From the NCBI GenBank assembly GCA_021018815.1, contig JAITYX010000010.1, forward strand, positions 2,480,001-2,544,000: DNA of 64,000 nt. The letters run 5' to 3'. The notes below the pieces were generated by a model. The model did not search any database. It worked only from the letters and a program-made list of their open reading frames with translations, and was not told where the DNA came from. A program made the translations under genes and the position numbers. Below are positions 1-11,163 of this stretch, one piece after another (positions within the stretch are counted from its first letter, which is position 1; each line of letters opens with the position of its first letter). The DNA comes from Talinum fruticosum (lineage: Eukaryota; Streptophyta; Magnoliopsida; Caryophyllales; Talinaceae).

Positions 1-617
1 GTGTCTTTACATCATCTAAGCATGCTGAATTTATAGTGCTCTTAAATGGCACTTTACAAAGCTGAAAATTAAAGCAAAACAAAAGCAATAACCACAAAGA
101 TTCTTTCCTCTTCTCCAAGTTAAGCTAGGATGAATTCTAGCCAAGTATTTGCAAAATTGCGAACATGTGGCCGGAAGCTCTTTCCCCTTTCCCAAGCTTC
201 TCATTTCATGATGCTTCTAGACTTCCTCGTAATCTTCTTCTCTTGTTGCTCTATTTTGGGACTAGGTAGCATCACATGGAAATATGGACCGACCATATTT
301 AAGCACCAATTTATTTATGTACCATAACCATGAAATGGTGATGTTTCACTGGTTTGACAAGGCCGAACTTGCTTGCTTCAACATGGAGGTTTTAGATGGC
401 TATCTTGATTCCTTTCAACTATCCTTCTTGACTCCTTTATTTATGAACATAAGATTATAAAAATGTAATAATCATGATTCCTCATCCACCGGGTTCTATT
501 TGCACTATGCGATTGATCACAGGATTTTCAAGCATTTTCGGTTGATCTTTAGGCGTACATGGCTTCTCAAGATGGACATCTTTCGGTTCAAAACACAGGA
601 ATGTCCACTTTCCATCA
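1..617 (-). repeat. Family-A LTR, partial (3' LTR of A1)
   Basis: The left window edge cuts this LTR. Read on the minus strand it starts with TGATGGAAAGTGGACA at 617, directly after a polypurine tract at 618-627, so it is the 3' LTR of the element whose body lies to the right. It matches the LTR at 2785-4003 almost base for base over the shared part. Small open frames inside it (for example 130-327) are not treated as genes. Confidence 0.9.
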
Positions 618-645
618 TTCTCCCCTTGTAGGAATGAATTTGCCC

Positions 646-2682
646 TCAAATTCTCAAAAATAATATTTTCCAAGTGTGGAAAAAAAATTTTGGTATGTTG
701 AAGCTTTCGGTGAGGTTGAGGAGGGAATGCCCTTTTGTGTTTGTGCAACTGGCTAATTGCATGGAAATGTGCTGGACATTCGGCCAAAATGGATGCTTCT
801 CTAGCATGCTCATAGTGTGGACATAGACTTGATCAACAAAAACTTCATTATGAGGTACATAAATCCAAGCACTATGGGAAAGAAAGACAATACTCTCCGC
901 TACCACAAAAATTGGTTCTACACACTCCATTGAGACCTCTTGAGCCCTCGGGTTCAACCTTAAGGGGTACTCCCTTAACATAAGCAAAATCAAGTATTCA
1001 TGGTCAAACAATTCTTCTTTGAACATTCCTTGGAAAGATAATTCGTGTACTCCATGATGAGAACTCCATAACCGTGTGTTATCGAGAAGGACTTTGTGGT
1101 TTTGGTTTGATGCATTGGTTAGGAGGTAAGGGTGGTTTAAGTGGAGGGGTAAGGATGGGGTTCGAATCAGCCTGGTAAGGCTTTGAAAATGGTGGAATGG
1201 GGGCAGATTTGGTTTGTGGGGTTTTGGTTGAGGGTTGGCTTGCGGGTTCTTTTGTGGATTTGTCTTTGTGGGCTGGCTTAAATGCTCTTCTTCTCTTTTG
1301 CTATACACCACAATGTCATTAAAGTGCTCAACCACAAACTTCTTGAAGATGACTTGAACATCTTTCTCCTCATTCTCGCCACAAGGGAGCTCCCTAGCAT
1401 TGTCACAATTATGCCAAAATGTTCAACCAAACCCTCATGGTGCACTTCTCGGAGAGGCGGCTCTTGTATACCACAATCGAACTCAAAAACCGAGTGCCCT
1501 CAAGAAGGAAATCATCCTTCCTTGGCACCAAAAAAATGACTCCACGTATGGACTCTCTCCTTTCTCTTCTAGTGTGCTCATGATGTTGTAAAAGTGATCT
1601 TAGCCAGCCAAAGTTCCATGATAAAGTATACAACACCAAACGCTTTTGGTAAGGAAGTCATCTCCCTTTGGTACCAAAAGAATAGGTTCCACATACTCCT
1701 TCACAATGCCTCGGGCCTTTTCCATGTTCGGCCACAAGGGATACTCGTTTGGCATGCCCATGGTTGTACCAAAATGAGGGCTCCAAAACCAAGTGCCCTT
1801 AAGGAGGAAGTCACCCTTCCTTAGCACCAAGAACGTAGGCTCCACACATTGTCTTTTCTCGTTCTCTCCTAGGCCTTTAACCAACAATTCAACAATTTGA
1901 CTTTGGTTCTTTTGAACACTTTTAGGATCTACTCCATAGGCTGGTGGGTTATAATAGATGGCTCTTGGAATGGGGTTGGCAAGATGTTGTAGGGTTCTTT
2001 GTGGTGGAGAGCTAGGAGGAATTTCATTTGGGAAAACGTGGGCAAATTTGGCTATGGGTTCTTTGGTGATGGGATGGTTGTTTTGTAGTGGGTTCTCGGC
2101 CTTAGTTGGTGTCAAGAAAATCAACTCATGGGCTGGACGAAACTCATGTTGTGTTGCTTTGAGAAAATTTTCTCCATGAGTTAGGATGGGGTTGGTTGGG
2201 GCGGAATCACTTGGCTTTGCTTGTGGGATTTGGCTCGGTGACAAAGGGGTCAATGTGATCCTCTTGCCATCTTTAGTGAAGGTATAGGTGTTCAAGAATC
2301 CATCATACATGACTCTCCTATCAAACAGCCAAGGCCTCCCTAGCAACAAATGACAAGCATCTATTGGAATAATGTCACACCATATCTCATCACAATAATT
2401 TTTGCCAATACTAAATGAAACTAGGCATCTAGAATTAACTTGGAGTTTTTCATCTTGATGAACCCATTGAAGGTTGTAAGGATGAGGATGGGGTGAAACA
2501 AGAAGTCCAAGCTTTTCCACCATAGCCAACAAGGCTATATTCATGCAACTACCACCATCGACGATGATTTAGCAAACTTTGTTTAGCACGGTTCCTCTTG
2601 TATAGAAAATATTTTCTCATTGCTCTTCACTTGATTCCTTGAATCCGCTCAAGGACTTTCTTAAGAAAAGGCTTATAGTCAT
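646..2682 (-). pseudogene. A1 protease-X polyprotein, broken
   Basis: This is a decayed retropepsin-type reading frame. It starts MTISLFLRK at 2682, meets stop codons near 2620 and 2567, then shows the active-site DGGSC and, in the open frame 2544-1600, the flap/C-terminal motif LLGRPWLFDRRV. After a linker comes an RT N-terminal remnant (HVFPNEIPPSSPPQR to LVKGL) that never reaches the catalytic part. It then passes into a region seen in sister elements: repeated FLVPRKGDFLL-like blocks, then VPHNEVFVDQVYVHT and a terminal block ending at the polypurine tract. The gag is absent; the start joins directly to the pre-protease segment, exactly as in A3 and A8. The function is inferred from family motifs, and the copy cannot encode a full protein. 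Confidence 0.8.
1498..1828 (-). repeat. Three copies of an about 150-bp internal tandem repeat in A1
   Basis: The motif AGGAAGTCATCCTTCCTTGG and variants recurs near 1505, 1655 and 1805. Each copy is followed by a short segment mentioning GGTTCCACA or GGCTCCACA. On the coding strand each repeat gives VEPxFLVPxKGDFLL and a spacer, so the unit is about 50 codons and stays in frame with the element ORF. Single copies occur in A2, A3 and A6. Confidence 0.7.
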
Positions 2683-2768
2683 GGTTGGGACTTTTGTGTG
2701 ATGCTGGTCTGTTTTTGGTGTTTTTTGAATTTTTAGGAAATGGATCATCCACCAAGGAATCAGAACTT

Positions 2769-2780
2769 GCTCCGATACCA
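2769..2780 (-). promoter_or_regulatory. Primer binding site of A1
   Basis: The minus strand reads TGGTATCGGAGC just after the LTR end. It differs at one base from the 12-nt complement of the 3' end of plant initiator Met-tRNA (TGGTATCAGAGC). Confidence 0.85.
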
Positions 2781-2784
2781 AAGT

Positions 2785-4003
2785 TGATGTATAGTGAGGC
2801 GGAAGAAAAAGAAAGGGGAAAACCGCAAGGAAGCAAGCTGGACATAATGTGTCCTGCGAGTGCGGTTCGGGGAAAAGGGTGAAAGGAGGGGAAAATGATG
2901 GAGATTTTGGCTCAAATTTAGAGGGGGATAAGGTAACTGGTTGGGGAAGGTCCGGGTAAAATTTGGGAATTTTTGGATGACGGGAACTCCTCGATCCGCA
3001 AGCCGAAGTGGGCAGTACCGGGTGGAAGTCCAGCTGATACCCTTTGTTTGAATCGAGAGGAGGGGGACGATAGGGTTCTTGGATGAGGCTAATTTTGGGG
3101 GGAGTAGACTCACTGGAAGTATAGTGGGTGAAATTTGGGCTAAAATGGATGAGTGGATTGTGAGATATGCATCGGTAAAGTGAGGGGATAGAACCCGGGT
3201 TTTGGCTCGGATACGTAAACACCACCGAGTGAACCAAGGGGCACCTTCAATCGGTCCGAATACGAAACACCACCGGGGATTGAAAGACTCAAAGAACACT
3301 ACCGTGCTGCCACACACGAATACAACAATTGAGATTTAAAGAAGGAGAGCAATCCAGCTCAAGAGTATAAACTCATATATATCATCAAAAGGTGTCTTTA
3401 CATCATCTAAGCATGCTGAATTTATAGTGCTCTAAAATGGCACTTTACAAAGCTGAAAATTAAAGCAAAAGAAAAACAATAACCACAAAGATTCTTTCCT
3501 CTCCTCCAAGTTAAGCTAGGATGAATTCTAGCCAAGTATTTGCAAAATTGGGAACATGTGACCGGAAGCTCTTTCCCGTTTCCCAAGCTTCTCATTTCAT
3601 GATGCTTCTAGACTTGTAATCTTCTTCTCTTGTTGCTCTATTTCGGGCCTAGGTAGCATCACATGGAAATATGGACCGACCATATTTAAGCACCAATTTA
3701 TTTATGTACCATAACCATGAAATGGTGATGTTTCACTGTTTGACAAGGCCAAACTTGCTTGCTTCAACATGGAGGTTTTAGATGGCTATCTTGATTCCTT
3801 TCAACTATCCTTCTTGACTCCTTTATTTATGAACATTAGATTATAAAAACGTAATAATCATGATTCCTCATCCATCGGGTTCTATTTGCACCATGCGATT
3901 GATCATAGGATTTTCAAGCATTTTCGGTTAATCTTTAGGCGTACATGGCTTCTCAAGATGGACATCTTTCAGCTCAAAACACAGGGTTGTCCACTTTAGA
4001 TCA
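2785..4003 (-). repeat. Family-A LTR (5' LTR of A1)
   Basis: The plus strand begins TGATGTATAGTG, the inverse of the LTR 3' terminus CACTATACATCA, and the PBS lies directly outside. The outer end is altered: GTCCACTTT is followed by AGATCA where sister LTRs have CCATCA. The flanking family-B LTR resumes at 4004. The three-hairpin array of the family is present at about 3200-3330 on the minus strand. Confidence 0.88.
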
Positions 4004-4662
4004 ACTATCCAAGGATACGAGATATCACCACCAAGGATAAAACTAGGGCACTAATCACACTTAGTAATACACCACATTAAGTATAATCGGACTCTTCGAA
4101 CACGACCTAATTATGCCACTAATTAGACAAGCAAAAGAGAATTTTGGGGTTGAAAGGAGCACGGCTCAACTTTACTTAGCATATAGCCAATATCAAAATC
4201 ATCATCCTTTACAAAGACACCTTTTACAATCAATGTTTGTGATGTTTTCAGCAAAATAAAGAGGACAAAAACAAGGACAAAAGGTAAATAAATACAAGAG
4301 AAAAAGGACAGCAGAAAAGGAGGGGGACCACAGAATCGGTAGTACAAAGTAGTACGGCTCCGAGTCCGGTGACAAGCAACAATTGTTGTCACCAAATTCT
4401 TTCGCTTTCGATCCTTAACTTTCCCTTTTGGCTCTGCTGAAGATGCCTAGATGATGATCAAGTAGATTTGAGTATATCTACAATTTGGTCTAAGCTCGAA
4501 ACTGCGGACTCGTAAAAGATCATTTGATTTCTAAGCTCGGAAAGATCTCTTGTCTTATTTTCCTCCGAGTACTTCTAACTTGTCCGACTCCCTTACTCCT
4601 GTCCGAGGAGACAGACAAGTATTTCGAGTGTGGCCAAAAGTCCCTTGATGCATGCGTTATCA
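4004..4662 (-). repeat. Family-B LTR, truncated by A1
   Basis: This is the inverse of part of 28924-29810 and aligns with it throughout, including the promoter-proximal stretch at 4180-4220. On the minus strand it begins TGATAACGCATGC at 4662. The last part of the LTR is missing here because A1 was inserted at the motif CTATCCAAGG. Confidence 0.8.
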
Positions 4663-4946
4663 ACAAAGACCCAAAGAATGGTTTCGAGGGCTCAGTAGTA
4701 AATTCCGAGGTCTCGGAATTATCAATCACTTCGGCTGGCTCTCGGTATTAGTTGGGGTTGGGTTTATGGTGTCCTCCCCATCACTTTTGGTGAACAATCG
4801 GTTCTATGCCCAAGCAAGGCATATCTTCCTAAACCGAAAATAAGAGGCAATACCCCTATGATGATAAGAGTTATGTTATATTGATCTTGAGTTTTCCTCA
4901 CTTGGAAGATATTGTCCATGCAAATTTGAGGACAAATTCTTTCAAC
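4663..4946. other. Unassigned stretch
   Basis: No recognisable gene. Up to about 4760 it is low-complexity flank of the family-B LTR. From about 4880 onward it codes on the plus strand for FPHLEDIVHANLRTNSF, the last block of a family-A element body, immediately before a polypurine tract. Confidence 0.5.
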
Positions 4947-4956
4947 AAGGGGAGAA
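4947..4956 (+). promoter_or_regulatory. Polypurine tract before a 3' LTR
   Basis: AAGGGGAGAA directly precedes the LTR start TGATGGATATT. This is the family-A plus-strand primer sequence, and it shows that the following LTR is a 3' LTR. Confidence 0.8.
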
Positions 4957-5578
4957 TGATGGATATTTCCATCCAAGTCAAACGTCTAAGAGTCAAGGGG
5001 TTTCTCAAGCTAAGGCATGAAAGGAGTCAAGCTTATTTTTACATCAAAACTCCTATGCTAAACCAAGAAGTGCAAACCGAAGCAAGGTTTGAAGGGCCAT
5101 GAAAATTATCAAGTAGTACATAAATAATTGTTGTTAAAGGAGTGGAGCAAGATATGTATCAAGGACGGTCCAAAAATACCTAAAGGGTATTTTAGGCACA
5201 TTTTACTCAAACTGAATTTTATGGCCGAAAGGTTTCATGCTCAGTCAAGAGTCAATGGCCGGACCTTCAAAGCTCAAGGAGGATTCAGGAAGCATTCCCA
5301 AGCATCATCTCTAGTGGAAGAATCTATGTGTTGGACCTATGACAAGCTTTCGTGCACAAGGGGAAGAAATACTTGGCTAGAATTAACTTTCATTTTAGGC
5401 ACATGTTCCCAAGTTGGCTTGGACAAGGGCCTAATACATCTTAGGCCATTGATCTTGTAATCTTTCTTTTAGGCCTTAGATTATGTTTTACTTTTGATTT
5501 ATATCCAGCATCTTTTGTTTCCTTATAAATAGTTTATGCATTCAGCCATGTAAAAATAGACTTGATGAATATATGAAC

Positions 5579-6839
5579 TGATGGAAAGTGGACAACCTTG
5601 TGTTTTGAGCTGAAGGATGTCCGACTTAAGGAGCCAAGGATGCTTAAGATCCAACCGAAAAGCTTGAATATCCTATGATCAAGCGGAGAGGTTTAAGGTT
5701 CAACCGCATAGTGCAAAGGGATCCCGGATGATGATGAGTCCAAGTCATTAAGTTCATATGATTTTGTTCATAAATAATTGTTTACCAATATAGTCAAGAA
5801 GGATAGTTGAAGATAGCCACCTAAATCCTCCATGGAGCAAATGAGTTCGGTCTAGTCAAACCGTGGAATATTGCCATCTTATGCTCATAGTATATAAATA
5901 AGTTGGTGCTTCTATATGGACGGTCCATATTTACATGTGAAGAGACCTTAGCCGGAAATAGAGTAACAAGGAAAGAAGGTGGCAAGGAAGTCTAGAAGCA
6001 TCAAGAATTGAGAAGCTTGGGAAAGGGAAAACAAGCCTTGGCCACATGTTCCCAATTTTGCAAATGCTTGGCTAGAATTCATTTTAGCTTAACTTGGAGG
6101 AGGGGAAAGAATCTTGGTAGTTTTTATTATCATTCTGTTTTAATTTTCAGCTTAGTTTCAGCTTTGTAAAATGCCATTGTTAGGCATTATAAATTCGGCA
6201 CACAAACTCAATGAATGACAACTTTTGATGCATGAAATATATGAGTTTATACTCTTGAACCTGGATTGCTCTTCCTTGAATTCTCATTGCTGTATCCGTG
6301 TGTGGCAGCACGGTGGTGTTCTTTGAGTCTTTCAATCCCCGGTGGTGTTTCGTATCCGGACCGATTGAAAGGGCCCCTTGGTTCACTCGGTGGTGTTACC
6401 GTACCCAAGCCCGAGCCTAGGAACTATCCCCTCACTTTACCGATCCATATCTCACAATCTACTTGGCCATTTCAGCTCAAATTTTAACCACCATCCTTTC
6501 AGAGAGTCTACTTCCAGCCCTCTAAAAATCAGCCACAACCAAGAAGCCTTCCGTTCCCCACCTCTGATCCAAACAAAGGGTGTCAACCCGGACGTCCAAC
6601 CCGGTTCTGTCAACTTCGGCTTGCTGATCAAGGTGTTCCCCTTATCCAAAAATTCACAAATTTTAACCCAACCTTACTTTACCAGTTACTATAACCCCCA
6701 CAAAATTTTAGCTAAAACCAAGAACATTTGCCCCTCCGTTCACCCGATCTCCTAAGAGTGCGCCTGCGTAACTCATTCCGCCCAGCTTGCTCTCTTTGTG
6801 GTTTTCCTTTTCTTTGCTTCCGCCTCTCACTATACATCA
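5579..6839 (+). repeat. 5' LTR of A2
   Basis: It starts TGATGGAAAGTGGACA and ends CTCACTATACATCA. A TATA box (TATAAAT) lies at 6188-6194. The hairpin array at 6296-6415 lies about 100 bp downstream and so should be in the transcribed leader. Confidence 0.93.
6296..6415 (+). promoter_or_regulatory. Three-stem-loop array in the LTR leader (A2)
   Basis: H1 pairs CCGTG (6296-6300) with CACGG (6309-6313). H2 has an outer stem CTTTCAATC (6329-6337) with GATTGAAAG (6363-6371) and an inner stem CCGG (6339-6342) with CCGG (6356-6359) around the loop TGGTGTTTCGTAT. H3 starts with CTCGG (6386-6390) but its partner is eroded here; the A2 3' LTR keeps CTCGG/CCGAG (10119-10123 with 10139-10143). Other copies use different but still complementary stems. 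The array should lie in the RNA leader; its role is unknown. Confidence 0.75.
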
Positions 6840-6843
6840 ACTT

Positions 6844-6855
6844 CAGTATCGGAGT
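6844..6855 (+). promoter_or_regulatory. Degenerate primer binding site of A2
   Basis: CAGTATCGGAGT follows the LTR end by four bases and matches TGGTATCAGAGC at about nine of twelve positions. Confidence 0.65.
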
Positions 6856-6937
6856 AAGGTTTGGTCCTTAGGTGATTGTATCCATTCCCCATAAAACCAA
6901 AAACACCAAAAATAGCCGGCCTACAAAATTCCTAGCC

Positions 6938-9385
6938 ATGAGTGGATGTATGACTCTAGAAGAGCAATTTGAAATGCTCATGAAGGAGAATGAGTATCTC
7001 CGCAAACAACTTGGGTGTGACATGAAGGCTAAGCGTGACCAGCTAAGGAGTGAGTCACCTCCTAATCGATCCAATCCTAGCCTCCATGAAGATGATGGAG
7101 AGAGTAACCCTTTTGCATCCACGAGATAGTGACAGGCAATCAAGAAGGAGCTCTAAGCGATCAAAACCACACTACCAAGATTTTAAAGTTGACATTCCGA
7201 ATTTGAAGGAAGATTGCATTCGGACGAATTTCTTGATTGGTTGAGAACTGTGGAAAGAATATTTGATTACAAGAGGTACCAAACGAGAAGAAGGTTAAGC
7301 TTGTTGCACTCAAGCTTAGGGGCTTTGCCTCAACTTGGTGGGAAAATTTAAAGAACAAACGTGTTAGAGACGAGAAGCCAAAAATCAAAAGTTGGGAGAA
7401 AATGAGAGCCAAGCTCAAGGCCCATTTTCTACCTCTAACGTATGTTCAAGATAGTTTTCTTCAACTCTACACTCTTCAACAAGGCACTACGAGTGTAGAA
7501 GAATACACTAGAGAGTTTGAGAAGTTATTGATCAAATGTGATCTCCAAGAGAATGAGGACCAAACAACTGTGAGATACTTAGGCGGCTTGGACACTAAGT
7601 ATGCACAAATTGTGGAGCTACAACAGTTTACCATATTTGATGAAGTGTGTCATTTGGCACACAAGGTGGAGCAACAAAAGAAAAACCGGCTTGTCAAAAT
7701 AGAAGTGCCAAGAATTTTTCCCTCTCAAAGGAGCCAACCCTTCTACAAGGGGAATCCCCAACCTCTCCCACAAACAACTCCAAACCCCACAAAACAGCCC
7801 ATGGCCATCCAACCCCCAAATCCGCCCAAATCAATGCAAAATCCAAGTGATCCGAGGAGATGCTTTAAATGCCGTGGTTTTGGACACATTGCTTCGAATG
7901 GCCAAACCGTAGGGTAATGGCTTTAGTTGAGCCCTTAACGGATGAGAATGAAACCGAGAAGGAGCTACTCTTGCTAGATGAGGTAGAAGAAGTGGTTGAA
8001 GAGGCGGATGAAGGAGAAATGTTGGTGATAAGGAGGTCCTTGAGCGGATTCAAGGATCCGAATGAGGAGCAACGTGAACACATTTTTAACACGAGGGGCA
8101 CGGTCCAAAACAAAGTATGCTCCATTATCATTGATGGTGGTAGTTGTGCTAATGTGGCTGCCTCCGTGATGGTAGAAAACTTGGACTTCATGCTTCGGTC
8201 CATCCCCACCCCTACAATGTTCAATGGCTCAATCAAGGTAAAGGACTTCAAGTTAATTCTCGTTGTCTTCTTTCATTTAGTATTGGTAAGCACTATCATG
8301 ATGAGTTGGGGTGTAATGTGATTCCTATGGACGCTTGCCATATATTATTTGGGAGACCTTGGCTTTATGACCGGAAGGTGATCCATGATGGTTTCAAAAA
8401 TACATATACCTTCACAAAGGATGGTAAGAGGATCACCTTAAACCCCTTGCCTCCTAACCAATGCAAACCAAAACCTCAAAGCTCTTTATCTCAAAATGAC
8501 CTATTGCTTGTGCTTGGAGAACCCCTTCTCAAAGACAAGCAACGAGAGCTAAAGCCTCGCCAAAACACACCCTCTCACCCCCACATACACCCAAGAATCC
8601 TCCACAAAATTTCCACCCCCTCGGCCACCATTCCACAAGCCAAAATTATCCTTGTCTCTCCACACAAAATTCCTTCTCACTTACCACCACAACGAAATTC
8701 ACATTTCAAAAAAACCCCCATCCCGAGAGCCATTTTTCCAGCTTGGACAGATTGTGATTTGGAATCCTGTGGTGATGCATTATGGGCAAAAGGCCGAGAA
8801 GTGAAGCAAAGAACTCCATGGGACGAAAAAAAACTTTCGTACCGAGGGAAGATGGTTTCCTCTTCAGTGACTCTCGAATTTGGAGTCCACATTGTATGCT
8901 CGAATGGCTCATCCAAAGGGAGGACAAGTGACGGGCTGTTTGATGTTGGTGACGTTTTGCTAATGTCATATTCTTTGTACCCGAACATGGAGGGCTTAAA
9001 GGAGTGTGTAGGACCAATCTTTTTGGTGCCAAGTGAAGTTGCTTACCTTCTCAAGAGTATTCGGTTTTGTGTGCCTCATAACAAAGTTTTTGTTGATCAA
9101 GTCTATCTCCACACTTTGAACATACTAGATAATCATCCATTCGGGCCATATGTCCCGCACCTTTCCATGCAATCAGCCGGGTGTACAAGCACAAAAGGGC
9201 CACTTATCCTCAATCTCACCGCAAGTTTCAACAAACCAAAATTTTTTCCACATTTGGAAAATGATGTTTTTGAGAATTTGAGGGCAAATTCTTTCCTACA
9301 AGGGGAGAATGATGGAAAGTGGACAGCCTTGTGTTTTGAGCTGAAGGATGTCCGACTTAAGGAGCCAAGGATGCTTAAGATCTAA
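6938..9385 (+). pseudogene. A2 gag-protease-X polyprotein with frameshifts
   Basis: It starts MSGCMTLEEQFEML at 6938, with an N-terminal coiled coil. The frame breaks near 7125 and 7215-7280, inside the start of the capsid domain. An open stretch at 7402-7917 carries the rest of the capsid and the zinc knuckle, which is damaged (CFKCRGFGHIAS, last Cys lost by frameshift). A second open stretch to 8321 holds the protease active site DGGSC. After another shift, 8306-9385 encodes LFGRPWLYDRKV and a 300-residue tail of family-specific sequence (PNMEGLKECVGPIFLVP, VPHNKVFVDQVYLHT, FPHLENDVFENLRANSF). The tail reads through the polypurine tract and 76 bases into the 3' LTR. A6 carries the unbroken counterpart. 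RT and integrase are absent. Confidence 0.88.
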
Positions 9386-10571
9386 CTAGAAAAGCTTGAA
9401 TATCCTATGATCAAGCGGAGAGGCTTAAGGTTCAACCGCATAGTGTAAAGGGATCCTGGAGGATGATGAGTCCAAGTCATTAAGTTCATATGCTTTTGTT
9501 CATAAATAATTGTTTACCAATATAGTCAAGAAGGATAGTTGAAGATAGCCACCTAAATCCTCCATGGAGCAAGTGAGTTCGATCTAGTCAAACGAGTGGA
9601 ATATTGCCATCTTATGCTCATAGTACATAAATAAGTTGGTGCTTCAATATGGATGGTCCATATTTACATGTGAAGAGACCTTAGCCGGAAATAGAGTAAC
9701 AAGGAAAGAAGGTGGCAAGGAAGTCTAGAAGCATCAAGAATTGAGAAGCTTGGGAAAGGGGAAAACAAGCCTTGGCCACATGTTCCCAATTTTACAAATG
9801 CTTGGCTAGAATTCATTTTAGCTTAACTTGGAGGAGGGGAAAGAATCTTGGTAGTTTTTATTATCATTTTGTTTTAATTTTAGCTTTGTTTTAGCTTTGT
9901 AAAATGCCATTGTTAGGCATTATAAATTCAGCACACAAACTCAATGAATGACAACTTTTGATGCATGAAATATATGAGTTTATACTCTTGAGCTGGATTG
10001 CTCTTCCTTGAATTCTCATTGCTGTATCCGTGTGTGGCAGCACGGTGGTGTTCTTTGAGTCTTTCAATCCCCAGTGGTGTTTCCGTATCCGGACCGATTG
10101 AAAGTGCCCCTTGGTTCACTCGGTGGTGTTGCTTGTATCCGAGCCCGAGCCTAGGAACTATCCCCTCACTTTATCGATCCATATCTCACAATCTACTTGG
10201 CCATTTCAGCTTAAATTTTAACCACCATCCTTCCAGTGAGTCTACTTCCAGCCCTCTAAAAATCAGCCATAACCAAGAAGCCTTCCATTCCCCACCTCTG
10301 ATCCAAACAAAGGGTGTCAACCCGGACGTCCAACCCGGTTACTGTCAACTTCGGCTTGCGATCAAGGTGTTCCCCTTATCCAAAAATTCCCAAATTATAA
10401 CCCAACCTTCCTTTACCAGTTACTATAACCCCCACCAAATTTCAGCTCAAACCAAGAACATTTGCCCCTCCTTTCACCTATCTCCCAAGAGTGCGCCTGC
10501 AGAACTCATTTTGCCCGGTTGCTCTCTTTGCGGTTTTCCCTTTTCTTTGCTTCGCCTCTCATTATACATCA
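9310..10571 (+). repeat. 3' LTR of A2
   Basis: It starts right after the polypurine tract (9300-9309) and ends ATTATACATCA at 10571, followed by the duplication TGAAC. The H2 and H3 hairpins are intact here. Confidence 0.93.
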
Positions 10572-11163
10572 TGAACCCTTGAGCTGGATTGCTCTTTTTC
10601 AAGATGGATTTCTCGGCCCTTAAATTCTCAATGTTGGCTACTTGGTGGTGTTCTTTGAGTCTTCTAACCTACTCGTGGTGTTTACGTATCCAGCAAGGCT
10701 AGAGGTGCTCCTTGGTTCCCTCTTGGTGGTGTTTCGTATCCAAGAAGAAACCTCGGTTTTATCCCTTCACTTCCCATTTCCATATCTCACAAACCGCTCA
10801 TCCATTTCAATCCAAATTTCACCCACCATCCTTTCAATGTGTCTACTTCCCCCTCAAAATCGCCTCCATCCAAGCGATATTTCGACCCCCACCTTCGGAT
10901 CAAACAAAGATCCCGGACGATCGGCCTTGAACCCTGACTTTCAGCTCTGTGATCAAGGTGTTCCCGGCGATAAAAAATGCAAAAAAGTACCAGAGCTTCT
11001 TCAACCAGTTAAGAAGCTCCATACCAAATTTCAGCTCCATCCTCCATCGTTTGCCCCTCCTTTCACCCTTTTTCCCAAGATTGCGCCTGCAGGTCACATT
11101 CCGGCCAGGTAGCTTTTCTTGTGGTTTTCCTTCTTTTCTTGCTTCCGCTCTCACTGTACATCA

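Larger units (their letters stand above)
618..2784 (-). mobile_element. Internal region of non-autonomous Ty3-type element A1 (protease-only type)
   Basis: The body lies between two minus-strand family-A LTRs. From right to left it has a PBS (2769-2780, TGGTATCGGAGC on the minus strand), a short leader, a protease-like ORF starting at 2682, a short RT N-terminal remnant, a region with three copies of an about 150-bp repeat, a C-terminal block, and the polypurine tract at 618-627. No capsid, RNase H or integrase is present. At about 2.2 kb the body is far too short for an autonomous Ty3 element, so it must have relied on proteins from a partner. Confidence 0.85.
5579..10571 (+). mobile_element. 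Complete non-autonomous element A2 (gag-protease-X type)
   Basis: A2 has LTRs 5579-6839 and 9310-10571 (1261 and 1262 bp), a degenerate PBS, a gag-protease-X frame, and the polypurine tract AAGGGGAGAA at 9300-9309. The flanks carry a perfect 5-bp duplication, TGAAC (5574-5578 and 10572-10576). It inserted into an older family-A LTR. The body has no RT, RNase H or integrase, and the space between the protease and the polypurine tract is only about 0.9 kb. The two LTRs differ at many positions, so A2 is older than A6. Confidence 0.95.
4957..11163 (+). repeat. Family-A LTR (TGATGGATATT subtype) interrupted by A2
   Basis: The first part is 4957-5578 and the second 10577-11163, with element A2 and its TGAAC duplication in between. 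Together they give an LTR of about 1.2 kb ending CACTGTACATCA. It contains the TATA-like CTTATAAATAG at about 5522 and a hairpin with stem TCTTGG/CCAAGA at 10721-10745. Left of it is a 3' body end, but right of it lies pol coding sequence instead of host flank, so its element had itself landed in a Ty3 element. Confidence 0.85.

Noticed and set aside
4520..4751. Overlapping open frames on both strands at 4520-4751
   Set aside because: They straddle the family-B LTR border; no motif, and the part inside the LTR is not open in the copy at 28924.
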